From Nocardia albiluteola (GTDB lineage: Bacteria; Actinomycetota; Actinomycetes; Mycobacteriales; Mycobacteriaceae), in NCBI RefSeq assembly GCF_018860155.1, contig NZ_JAHKNI010000016.1:62001-126000 (forward strand): DNA of 64,000 nt. The letters are read 5' to 3'. Of the stretch, positions 51,527-59,222 are shown piece by piece (the stretch's first letter is position 1; every line of letters begins with the position of its first letter). The notes beneath the pieces are model-generated. The model worked only from the letters and a program-made list of their open reading frames with translations. It was not told the origin of the DNA and made no database searches. The position numbers and the translations under genes are program-made.

Positions 51527-51541
51527 GACACATGTTGTGTC
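51527..51541. promoter_or_regulatory. inverted repeat between the TerD and LuxR-family genes
   Basis: GACACA-TGT-TGTGTC, a perfect 6-bp inverted repeat with 3-nt spacer, lies in the divergent region about 115 nt before the LuxR-family start and 150 nt before TerD. A related half-site (GCATGTGTTGA) lies just to its left. Regulator unknown. Confidence 0.4.
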
Positions 51542-51656
51542 ATTTCGGACATATTCACGACTCCGTGCGGTACGCGGCTGTTCCCACCATTAGGGTTTCC
51601 ATCCAATAGACAGCCAGGGTCGGCTGTGTAAGTAAGTGGTGAACAGGTGGCCGCGG

Positions 51657-54458
51657 ATGAGCTCGATATCCCCGACGTCGGCGCAAACGGACAACCCGAG
51701 TCTGGTGGGGCGCACGCCGGAGGTCCTACGGATCGCCGCCCAGATCGACAGAACCCTCTCGGGCCGAGGGGGATTCATCATCGTCGAGGGCGAGCCGGGG
51801 ATCGGCAAGACGATGCTGATCGAACAGGCCGCCACCATGGCGACGGTGCGTGGGATGCGGGTGCTCCGGGGGGCGGCCGCGGAGCTCGAGGAACGGATTC
51901 CCTTCGCCGCCATGACTTCCTGCCTCGGGAAGCCGCCGCCGGAGAGCGCCGAGCCGCCCGAGGCCGAACCGGCGGCCGTCCACGCCGTCGTCGAGATGCT
52001 GAGCCGGTGGTGCGCCGAGGGCCCGATGGTGGTGCTCCTGGACGATATTCAGTGGGCCGATGCCGCAAGTCTGTCGGTGCTGCGGCGCCTCGGGGAGCTC
52101 GTCGATGCGCTGCCGATCATGGTCATGGTCACCTTGCGGCCGTACCCGGTCCGCGAGGGGTTGCCGCGGCTGCTGGAGGAATTCGAGGCCCGGGGCGCGC
52201 AGCGATTCGTCCTGGACCGCTTGACGGATGCCGAGGTGGAGTTGCTGATCGAGCGCTCGATCGGAGCGCCGCCCCCGGTAGAGCTGGCGGCGGTGGCGGC
52301 CGAGGCCGGTGGTAATCCGCTGTACGTCATCGAGTTGGTGACCGGATTGCTGGCGTCCGGCGCGCTCACCGTCGACCGCGCCGACGATCGGGCGGCATCG
52401 GCGCGGCTCAGTGCCGCCGGTGCGACCGAATTGCCGGCGCGCCTGATCGAGACGGTGACCCAGCGGCTGGACGGGCTGCCGGAATCGGCCGCGCACGTGC
52501 TCGCGGTCGCGGCGGCGCTGATTCCGCAGGTCGAAACCGCCGACCTGGCCCTGGTCCTGGGCACCTCGCCCGCCGAGGTGCTGACCGCGGTGCGCGCCGC
52601 GCAGCAGGCCCGGCTGCTGACATACCAGGACGGTGAGCTGACCTTCCGGTACGGCATCGTGCGCCGGGTGCTCGGCAGAACCGTGTCGGCCTCGGTCCGG
52701 ACCGCACTGCTGCGCCATACGGCGACCCAGCTCATCGCGCGCAGCGCGTCGGTGGTCCGGATCGCGCGGTATGTGTACGCCGATCTCGGGCCGCCGAGTC
52801 AGTGGATGATCGACTGGCTCGCGTCCTCGGCCCCGGCCCTGATCGCTCTCGAGCCCGCCCTGGCGGCGGACCTGATCGGCCGGTCCGTCACCGCGCCCAG
52901 CGTCGCGATGGCGGATCGAGATCGGCTGCGGCCGCATCTGATTCGAGCACTGATGCGAAGCGGGCGGTCGGATGCGGCCGCGCTCATGCTCGCAACGGCC
53001 CGGGCGGAGGCAGGCGGCCGCGCGGTCGATGACGAGCTGCAGACGCTGGCGATCCAGCTCAGCTGTGTGCGTGGCCGGTGGGACCAGGTGCTCGAAGATA
53101 TCCGAGAGGCCCTGGCGCGCAACGAGTTGCCGCCCGAGGTCGGGCGCCGGTATAGCTGCCTGGCCGCCGCCGCGCTGTTCTATCTGGGGCGGTACGACGA
53201 TGCCCGGCGAGAGGCCGAGCGCGTCATGGAACTCGGTGCGGCAGCACAGGATTACCTGACCGTGCGCAGCGGCAGGCTGGTGCTGGGCATGCTGTACTAC
53301 GCCGAAGGACAGGTCGATCTGGCGCTACGGGAGAGCGAGCAGCTCATCGAGGCGGCCAACAGCGGCTTTGCGGTCCCGGAGCAGTGGGATATGCACGTCG
53401 ACGCGCAGCTCCTGCGGGCCTTCAGCCTGGTCGACGCGGATCGGCTGGCCGAGGCCGACGCGGCGTTCGAGAATGTCGTGCTGCGTGCCGGGCGAAGCTA
53501 CGGCGTGTACCAGGCGATCAGTCTGCTGACGCAGGCCCGCGTGCACTTCCTCGCGGGACGCTGGGACGCCGCGCTGGATACCGCTCAGGAATGTCTGAAG
53601 ATCCCGGATTCTCGCGGTCTGGACGTGTCCGCGCGTGGCCTGATCGCCGTCATTGCCATCATGCGCGGTGCGGCCCCGGCCGATGTCGTCACGGACGAGA
53701 TTCGCGAGAAGACGGGAGTCCGTGGATACCAGCAGTATCGAGCCTGGGCGATCGCCTTCGAACACGAGTCCCGCGGAGATCTGCACGAGGCGCTGCGCGT
53801 GCTGGTGCACGCTCTCGACACGGCCGCCGCCGACCCCACGTCCGTGACGCTGTCCGACCTGTATCCCAGCGTGGCGCGGTTGGCCATGCAGACGGGCGAT
53901 GCGCAGGCCGCCGCGACGATTGCCGCCCGGGCGGAGAAGATGGTCGCCATCCAGCCCACGACCGGCAGGCAGGCTGTTGCCTGGCTGTGCCGGGGGCTGG
54001 CGGAGGGCTGCGCCGATCTGGTGGAGCAGTCGGTCGAGGCCTTCACCGCGGCGGGCCGCCCGGCGTATGCCGCCGAGGCGCAGGAATGCCTCGCGGTCAT
54101 GCTGATCGGCGCCGACCGCAAGGACGAGGCGAAGGCGGCCGGGAGTGCGGCCCTCGAGCGCTTCGCGGCCGTGGGCGCCCAATGGTCGGTCGCTCGGGCG
54201 CAGGCGCGGATGCGCGCCAGTGGGCTGCGGCCCGGTCGCCGCGGGCCGCGTCGGCGGCCCAAGAGCGGCTGGGAGGCGCTGACCGTCACCGAACAGCGGG
54301 TGGCGGTTCAGGTGGCGGAGGGATGCAGCAATGCCGAGATCGCCGAGCAGATGTTCCTGTCGCGGCGGACGGTGCAGACCCACGTATCGAGCATCCTGTC
54401 GAAACTGGGCCTGCATTCGCGTGTGCACGTGGCGGTGGCCTATGCGCAGCGATCGTGA
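51657..54458 (+). CDS. LAL-type LuxR-family ATPase transcriptional regulator
   Basis: A 933-residue regulator of the large ATP-binding LuxR (LAL/MalT-like) class. The Walker A motif GEPGIGKT lies at about residues 45-52, Walker B in VVLLDDIQWAD near 125-135, then a long helical repeat region, and a C-terminal LuxR helix-turn-helix (LTVTEQRVAVQVAEGCSNAEIAEQMFLSRRTVQTHVSSILSKLG, about 868-911). Such proteins switch operons on in response to a ligand and ATP. AGGTGG before the ATG at 51657 is the best start; GTG 51636 is in frame. The downstream WhiB and T4SS-like genes are possible targets. Confidence 0.9.
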   Translation: MSSISPTSAQTDNPSLVGRTPEVLRIAAQIDRTLSGRGGFIIVEGEPGIGKTMLIEQAATMATVRGMRVLRGAAAELEERIPFAAMTSCLGKPPPESAEPPEAEPAAVHAVVEMLSRWCAEGPMVVLLDDIQWADAASLSVLRRLGELVDALPIMVMVTLRPYPVREGLPRLLEEFEARGAQRFVLDRLTDAEVELLIERSIGAPPPVELAAVAAEAGGNPLYVIELVTGLLASGALTVDRADDRAASARLSAAGATELPARLIETVTQRLDGLPESAAHVLAVAAALIPQVETADLALVLGTSPAEVLTAVRAAQQARLLTYQDGELTFRYGIVRRVLGRTVSASVRTALLRHTATQLIARSASVVRIARYVYADLGPPSQWMIDWLASSAPALIALEPALAADLIGRSVTAPSVAMADRDRLRPHLIRALMRSGRSDAAALMLATARAEAGGRAVDDELQTLAIQLSCVRGRWDQVLEDIREALARNELPPEVGRRYSCLAAAALFYLGRYDDARREAERVMELGAAAQDYLTVRSGRLVLGMLYYAEGQVDLALRESEQLIEAANSGFAVPEQWDMHVDAQLLRAFSLVDADRLAEADAAFENVVLRAGRSYGVYQAISLLTQARVHFLAGRWDAALDTAQECLKIPDSRGLDVSARGLIAVIAIMRGAAPADVVTDEIREKTGVRGYQQYRAWAIAFEHESRGDLHEALRVLVHALDTAAADPTSVTLSDLYPSVARLAMQTGDAQAAATIAARAEKMVAIQPTTGRQAVAWLCRGLAEGCADLVEQSVEAFTAAGRPAYAAEAQECLAVMLIGADRKDEAKAAGSAALERFAAVGAQWSVARAQARMRASGLRPGRRGPRRRPKSGWEALTVTEQRVAVQVAEGCSNAEIAEQMFLSRRTVQTHVSSILSKLGLHSRVHVAVAYAQRS

Positions 54459-54500
54459 CGGCCGGGCGGCGAGCCTGACATCGCGTCAATGTTGATGGAA

Positions 54501-54573
54501 CGTTAGGTAACGGGACGATACTTCATGACTCATATGTCGACTCTTAGATCAACGTGCCGTTACATGGCGGCAC
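54501..54573. promoter_or_regulatory. inverted repeats ahead of the WhiB gene
   Basis: CGTTA-GG-TAACG (54501-54512) and GTGCCG-N8-CGGCAC (54554-54573) are two short perfect repeats in the 260 nt between the LAL gene and whiB. A TAGCGT hexamer at about 54603 could be the whiB -10. The function is not known. Confidence 0.35.
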
Positions 54574-54718
54574 AAGCCCTTGATCCTTACGGGATCCTGA
54601 GCTAGCGTTCGAGTACAGCGAATTCGCTGCATTCCGGGGACTGTTGAGCAGCCCTGATGACGTCCGACCAATGGGCACGCACCTGTTCGGCGTGGCCTCG
54701 GCATTCCCGGAGACGGCT

Positions 54719-55174
54719 ATGAACATCCTCACCACACCCGCATCGATCGCGGGATCGCATGTACCGGCCCATCATTCGGCCACACCCACCTCTGCGCCGG
54801 CGCACCGGCGTCCGCCGTGCGCCGAGGTGCCCAACGACTGGGACCTCGATGTGGGCACCCCCGACTCGTGGCGCACGGCGGTCATGACCTGCCAGCGCTG
54901 CCCCCTGTTCGCGCAGTGCGAGGACATGGCGAAAGGCCTGATCGAGCGTGGCCTGGGTCCGCGCGCGATGATCTGGGCCGGAGTGGCCTATGACGGCGCC
55001 GGCCGGGTCGTGGAGAACCTCGATCGGCACCGCGTCGCCGCTCTCGATCACAAGCGCCCGTTGCGCATCATCCGCAACGGTGAGCGCCCGCAGACCTCGG
55101 AGTCCGCGCCGGCGGTGCCGCGGCGGCGGCTGGTGCTGGGGCGGCGCGTGCGGCCGACCGCGGCCGCGGTCTGA
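54719..55174 (+). CDS. WhiB-like iron-sulfur transcriptional regulator
   Basis: About 151 residues. The four Cys ligands of a [4Fe-4S] cluster are present: one in PPCAEVP and three in MTCQRCPLFAQC (C-x2-C-x5-C), followed by the beta-turn segment GLGPRAMIWAGVAYDGAG and a basic C-terminal tail (PRRRLVLGRRVRP) that binds DNA. The WhiB family is confined to actinobacteria and its phages or plasmids. The ATG at 54719 is preferred; 54644 is in frame. It lies between the LAL regulator and the ROK gene in the same direction. Confidence 0.85.
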   Translation: MNILTTPASIAGSHVPAHHSATPTSAPAHRRPPCAEVPNDWDLDVGTPDSWRTAVMTCQRCPLFAQCEDMAKGLIERGLGPRAMIWAGVAYDGAGRVVENLDRHRVAALDHKRPLRIIRNGERPQTSESAPAVPRRRLVLGRRVRPTAAAV

Positions 55175-55219
55175 GTCGCGTCGGTTGATGTTGAGAATCG
55201 TTGTGATGGTGGATATTCG

Positions 55220-56122
55220 ATGACAGTGCTGGCGTTGGCGATCGGTCCGGCGGAGCTCGTGGCGGCCCAGGTGGCCGAAGACGTCGACGACGAGGACATC
55301 CGGCGTGTTCCCGTAACGGACCGAACCTCTTGGGAGACTTGCCGGGACCTGTTGTACGAGGTTGCCCAGGGCGCCAATGTCGCATCCGTGGGCATCGGAT
55401 CCGTGGGGCCGGTCGATATGGCTGCGGGAGTGGTCGCGCCGTCCGGAATTGCGCAGTGGCGTGCGGGATTCGGCATCGTCGATGCGGCGCGCAAGGCATT
55501 TCCGGGCGCCGAGGTGAACCTGGCGGTGGACGGTGTCTGTGTGGCGCAGGCGGAGCGGGCCTTCGGTGCGACACGTGGTGTGATGGATGCGGTGTCGCTC
55601 TCGGTGTCGGGGCATATCGCCGGCGGCGTCATGATGGGCGGGTTCGTGGCCGTGGGGCGCACCGGAAACGCCGGGCATATAGGCCATCTGCTCGTCCCGG
55701 GCTTCGATGAACGCTGCGCGTGTGGGGGCCACGGCTGCCTCGAGGCGGTCGCGAGCGGGTCCGCCATGCTCGGCTGGGCGCGGGCGCACGGTTGGGGTGG
55801 AACCACGTTGACCGAGCTGATCGCGGCCGCGGACCTCGGCGAGGAGGCCGCGGCCGCGGCGGCTGGTCGTGCGGGTGTCGCGCTGGGGCGAGCCATCGCG
55901 TCGGTGGCCGCGCTGTTGGACATCGATCTGGTTGTGCTGGGCGGCGCCGTGGCCGAATGCGGTCCGGCACTGTGGAAGCCGCTGGGTGAAGCTGTCGCCG
56001 AACATGCCCGCCTGAGCTATCTTCCCGGGCTGCGGGTGGTGCCCTCGCCGTTGGGGGAGCTCGGTGTGCTCGCGGGTGCCGGTGTGTTGGCCATGGCCGG
56101 GTCTTCGGCCGGCAGCCAATGA
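55220..56122 (+). CDS. ROK-family protein (sugar kinase/regulator fold)
   Basis: A 300-residue ROK-family protein without a DNA-binding domain. The zinc motif CACGGHGC with His before it (GNAGHIGHL) is intact, and the C-terminal half has the VAALLDIDLVVLGGAVAE phosphate motif. The N-terminal ATP loop is atypical: the usual DxGGT is replaced by LAIGPAEL, and the catalytic Asp region (VDGVCVA) is also altered (usual NDANCAA). So it may bind a sugar without phosphorylating it, acting as a sensor. ATG at 55220. Confidence 0.75.
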   Translation: MTVLALAIGPAELVAAQVAEDVDDEDIRRVPVTDRTSWETCRDLLYEVAQGANVASVGIGSVGPVDMAAGVVAPSGIAQWRAGFGIVDAARKAFPGAEVNLAVDGVCVAQAERAFGATRGVMDAVSLSVSGHIAGGVMMGGFVAVGRTGNAGHIGHLLVPGFDERCACGGHGCLEAVASGSAMLGWARAHGWGGTTLTELIAAADLGEEAAAAAAGRAGVALGRAIASVAALLDIDLVVLGGAVAECGPALWKPLGEAVAEHARLSYLPGLRVVPSPLGELGVLAGAGVLAMAGSSAGSQ

Positions 56123-56130
56123 CCGAATTG

Positions 56131-56156
56131 AATGTACCGCTATTTGACGGTACATT
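56131..56156. promoter_or_regulatory. 9-bp inverted repeat after the ROK gene
   Basis: AATGTACCG-CTATTTGA-CGGTACATT is a perfect 9-bp inverted repeat with an 8-nt spacer, flanked by two direct copies of ATTGAATG. It lies in an A+T-rich patch just after the ROK stop codon and 60 nt before the PAS-like gene. It reads as an operator or a weak terminator. Confidence 0.55.
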
Positions 56157-56214
56157 GAATGGGTCATGTGAATCTCGTCGGGTCGTCGGATCCGACCGGA
56201 CGGCTGAGAGTGCG

Positions 56215-57420
56215 ATGCGTAGCGGCGCAGTGACCCCCTGGGTGACCCTCGAAACCCTGGCACCGAATGCCCTCTCGGTCGCCTCGGTCGGGGAGGCGCC
56301 GCGCGAATTCGCCGCCTGGGAGCGGGTGGTGCAGCGGCTGCTCGGGAAGATGCCCGCGGTATACGACGGCATGTCCACCCACCAGATCGCGGAGGCGATC
56401 GGGGTCGTGCGCGATCGGGCGCACGCCCTCGATCGCCGGATTCGCACCAATTCGGGGCCGTATCTACTTCGGCTGCGACCGGTGTTCGGCCCGGCCGGTG
56501 ATGTGCATGCGATTCAGCTGTGGTTGGGGCCTGATACGGGGTCCACGCCCGAGCCGCCTGTCGCGGTGGGCGCGGTGTGGGATCTGGACGCGCAGACCGT
56601 GCGGCTGCCCAGTGGTGCCGCGGCCCTGCCAGGCATGTCGCCGCAGGACTTCGTTCCGGGGATGTCGATTGCGGAGATCTTTCACCGCATGAGTGCTTTC
56701 GATCTGCACGCCGAGGTGCTCGATCTGCTCTACGAGCCGAAGCCGGGCGACAAAATGCAGTTCGATGTCACCGTTCCCGCCAGGTCGGGGCCTACCGGAC
56801 GTTGGCGGGTCACCATCCGCGCGCGCGACGACCGGTCCACCCGGGGCGCCTGGTGGTTGATCGAGGACGTCTCCGCGGGCAGGCCCGCCGTGCGCTGGCC
56901 GACGCTGGAGAATGTCGGCCTGCGCGAGGCGCATCGCCGGGCCGGCAACCATTTGGCCGTCCTGCAGCTCGAATACACCAGCATCTCGCACTGGCTGACC
57001 GATCCCGCACCCTGGATCCGCTGGGATTACCTGTTCCGCGCGGTCGACGTGTTCCACCCGGACGACCGCGGTGCTCTTGCCGGGCTCGGCGATCAGCTGC
57101 GCACCGGCGGCACCGCCGGCATGACGCTTCGCGTCCTCAACTACAGCGGCGGGTACACCCCGACCTCGGTGCTGCTGTATCCCTATCCCGGATATTCCGC
57201 GCGGCAGCTGGCCATTGCGCAACTGGTGCGCGTGGCCGACGGCCAGCCGATGCTGGAAACGCACCGGAGTGGGCCGTCGGCGCCGGTCGGATACGACGAT
57301 CAACTGCGGTACCGGCTGAGTCGCGCCGCCGGTCGGTTAGCCGATCTCCCCAATAATGGGAACAGTGGAGTAATGGACGACACGTCATTCTCCTTACCAT
57401 TTATAGAGTGCGGACTCTGA
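56215..57420 (+). CDS. PAS-like sensory protein of unknown function
   Basis: About 401 residues. Two PAS-like units are suggested: one around residues 115-240 (VWDLDAQTVRLPSGAAALPGMSP and LDLLYEPKPGDKMQFDV) and one around 275-360, with the PAS signature FRAVDVFHPDDRGAL. No kinase, cyclase or DNA-binding domain follows. The start is uncertain: 56119 overlaps the ROK stop (ATGA) and is possible, but the stretch 56119-56214 looks non-coding. The T4SS-like operon starts inside its last codons. Confidence 0.65.
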   Translation: MRSGAVTPWVTLETLAPNALSVASVGEAPREFAAWERVVQRLLGKMPAVYDGMSTHQIAEAIGVVRDRAHALDRRIRTNSGPYLLRLRPVFGPAGDVHAIQLWLGPDTGSTPEPPVAVGAVWDLDAQTVRLPSGAAALPGMSPQDFVPGMSIAEIFHRMSAFDLHAEVLDLLYEPKPGDKMQFDVTVPARSGPTGRWRVTIRARDDRSTRGAWWLIEDVSAGRPAVRWPTLENVGLREAHRRAGNHLAVLQLEYTSISHWLTDPAPWIRWDYLFRAVDVFHPDDRGALAGLGDQLRTGGTAGMTLRVLNYSGGYTPTSVLLYPYPGYSARQLAIAQLVRVADGQPMLETHRSGPSAPVGYDDQLRYRLSRAAGRLADLPNNGNSGVMDDTSFSLPFIECGL

Positions 57421-58439
57421 CGACTCGGACGACTGATTCCGGCGATGAATTACTTCGCCGAATGGTTGTACGACGACGTCGGGATAATGCGGTGATGGCC
57501 GTGCTCGCGGTCCTTGCCGTGCTGGGTGGGGTGAATGCCGTCGCCGGCTTTTTCTCCACGCCGCCGAAGGGGCCGTCGGACGATTCCACCACGCTGCTCA
57601 TCGGGCACGCCCAACTGGCCGGGTCGTTCGCCCGGGATTTCGTGGTGGCCTACGTGGGCGCGTCGTCGGGGCAGCAGGGGCAGTTGGATCGGTACGTCAG
57701 CACCGGCCAGCAGCTCACCCTCCCGTCCGCCGGGCTGCGGGTGACCGACCCCTCGGTCGTGCATATCGCACGAGACAAATCCGTTGGGAGCATGGATATC
57801 TGGGCCGTGACGGTGTCGGTGCGCGTGGGTGCCGCGACCGTCGGCGCCGCCACCCCGACGGCGTCAGGCGATCGGCAGTACTACCGCGTCGCGGTGGCCG
57901 AATCAGAGGGTTCGCTGCGGGCGCTGTCGCCGCCCGCGGTGGTCCAGCCGCCCGCGAAGGGCTCGGACCTGGCCCTCGGATATACCGGATCCTGCACTGC
58001 CGACACGCCGCTGGCCAAGGTCTCCTCCGAATTTCTCACCGCATTCCTGACCGGCTCCGGGGATATCACCCGATATGTCAGCCTGAATTCCGGGATCGCG
58101 GCGCTGCAGCCCGCACCATTTTCGTCCCTGGATTCGGTCTCGGTGCAATCCGATGACCGTGGTTGCGGGACGGGTGGATCTGCCGCGCGGGTGGAGATTC
58201 TGGTGAATCCCAAATCGGCTGCCGGAGCGGCACCGACGCTCGCGTATTCGCTGAGCATGGTGCTCACAGCTGGGCAGTGGCAGGTGCAGTCGATCGATCC
58301 ACTGCCGCAATTGCGTACGCCCGTGGCTGTTATCGGCGCGCAGCAGCCCGGCTCCGGCCCGGGAACGGCTCCGACGAGCGCCGCCACCACCACATCCTCG
58401 GCACCGACGGCACAGATCCCGCCGGCGACACAGAACTGA
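57408..58439 (+). CDS. TcpC/VirB8-like conjugal transfer protein
   Basis: A 343-residue membrane-anchored protein. It has a basic cytoplasmic N-terminus with MVVRRRRDN, a membrane helix (AVMAVLAVLAVLGGVNAVAGFF, about residues 29-50), and two NTF2-like lobes outside the membrane, with a Thr/Ser/Pro tail. This is the pattern of TcpC, the VirB8-like core subunit of Gram-positive conjugation machines. TACCAT ends 7 nt before the GTG start, so the operon probably has its own leaderless promoter inside the end of the previous gene. First of at least five coupled genes. Confidence 0.75.
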   Translation: MRTLTTRTTDSGDELLRRMVVRRRRDNAVMAVLAVLAVLGGVNAVAGFFSTPPKGPSDDSTTLLIGHAQLAGSFARDFVVAYVGASSGQQGQLDRYVSTGQQLTLPSAGLRVTDPSVVHIARDKSVGSMDIWAVTVSVRVGAATVGAATPTASGDRQYYRVAVAESEGSLRALSPPAVVQPPAKGSDLALGYTGSCTADTPLAKVSSEFLTAFLTGSGDITRYVSLNSGIAALQPAPFSSLDSVSVQSDDRGCGTGGSAARVEILVNPKSAAGAAPTLAYSLSMVLTAGQWQVQSIDPLPQLRTPVAVIGAQQPGSGPGTAPTSAATTTSSAPTAQIPPATQN

Positions 58440-58455
58440 CCGGAAAGGCAGCCCC

Positions 58456-58719
58456 ATGCTCAGTACCGAAATAGCCAATCTCCTCGAGCGTGTGCTCTAC
58501 GCGTTGCGGTGGGGCGGATTGATCATCATCGCAATCGTCGGCATGGGCCTGCTGATCAGCGAAGGCACCAAGAACAAGCTCGCGCCCGGCAAGATCCTCA
58601 CCATCGTCGGATCGGCGCTGCTCGCGGCGGTGCTCTTCTATATTCTGCCGACACTGATCAATTACGCCCGGATCGACGGGGCGACCGTGCTGCCCGACCA
58701 TCCCATCGGCGGTTACTGA
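58456..58719 (+). CDS. small two-helix membrane protein of the T4SS-like operon
   Basis: An 87-residue protein with two hydrophobic helices (about residues 16-36 and 46-66), separated by SEGTKNKLAPGK. Size and layout resemble VirB2/TrbC-like pilin or channel subunits, though no pilin cleavage site is clear. GGAAAGG before the ATG gives the start. Its TGA overlaps the ATG of the next gene. Confidence 0.65.
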   Translation: MLSTEIANLLERVLYALRWGGLIIIAIVGMGLLISEGTKNKLAPGKILTIVGSALLAAVLFYILPTLINYARIDGATVLPDHPIGGY

Positions 58720-59222
58720 TGCCCCAGGCGATCAAGGTCTTCACGCCGATCAAACGGGTGCCGACCATGATCGGCAAGGCTCAGAACGGGCAGAAGCTGC
58801 CCTTTGGCCCTTACACATTGCCGCAGGTGGTCGCGGCGATCGTCATGATCCTGATCACCTCCGTGCTGGCCATGTCGCTGCCGGTCAACCCGGCGATCAC
58901 ATTCATCGGCGGGCTGGTGCTGACCATCGGTGTGGTGTTCGCGATCGGGCTGGTGCCCTATACCGGGGTCCGGATGACCTCGCGGATCCTGTGGATTGCT
59001 CGGTTGATCCTGGTGCGCAAACCGATTTCGGCGTCGGGAATGCCGATCACCGGGGATTCGGCGCGGGATGCGGTGTTCGTTGAGGAGAGTGTCGTGGTGA
59101 TCTTCCCTGATGTCCGTCCCGCGCAACGCGGTCCGGCCAGAACGCCGCTGATCGTGCTGCCCGAGACGTGGGTCGAAACGGCGATTCAGGGCGGCACCGC
59201 GCTTCCACAAGGGGGATACTGA
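58719..59222 (+). CDS. membrane protein of the T4SS-like operon (VirB3/PrgI-like)
   Basis: A 167-residue protein with two adjacent hydrophobic helices (about residues 32-52 and 56-78) after a basic N-terminus. Small two-helix proteins directly before the VirB4 ATPase, like PrgI or VirB3, fit the position. The C-terminal 80 residues are soluble. It overlaps both neighbours by single bases (TGATG at each end), which shows tight coupling. Confidence 0.65.
   Translation: MPQAIKVFTPIKRVPTMIGKAQNGQKLPFGPYTLPQVVAAIVMILITSVLAMSLPVNPAITFIGGLVLTIGVVFAIGLVPYTGVRMTSRILWIARLILVRKPISASGMPITGDSARDAVFVEESVVVIFPDVRPAQRGPARTPLIVLPETWVETAIQGGTALPQGGY

Noticed and set aside
54541..54610. Hairpins after the LAL gene considered as a tRNA or attachment site
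   Set aside because: No cloverleaf, no T-loop consensus and no matching direct repeat in the window.
54602..56263. 553-codon minus-strand open frame
   Set aside because: Antisense to the WhiB and ROK genes.
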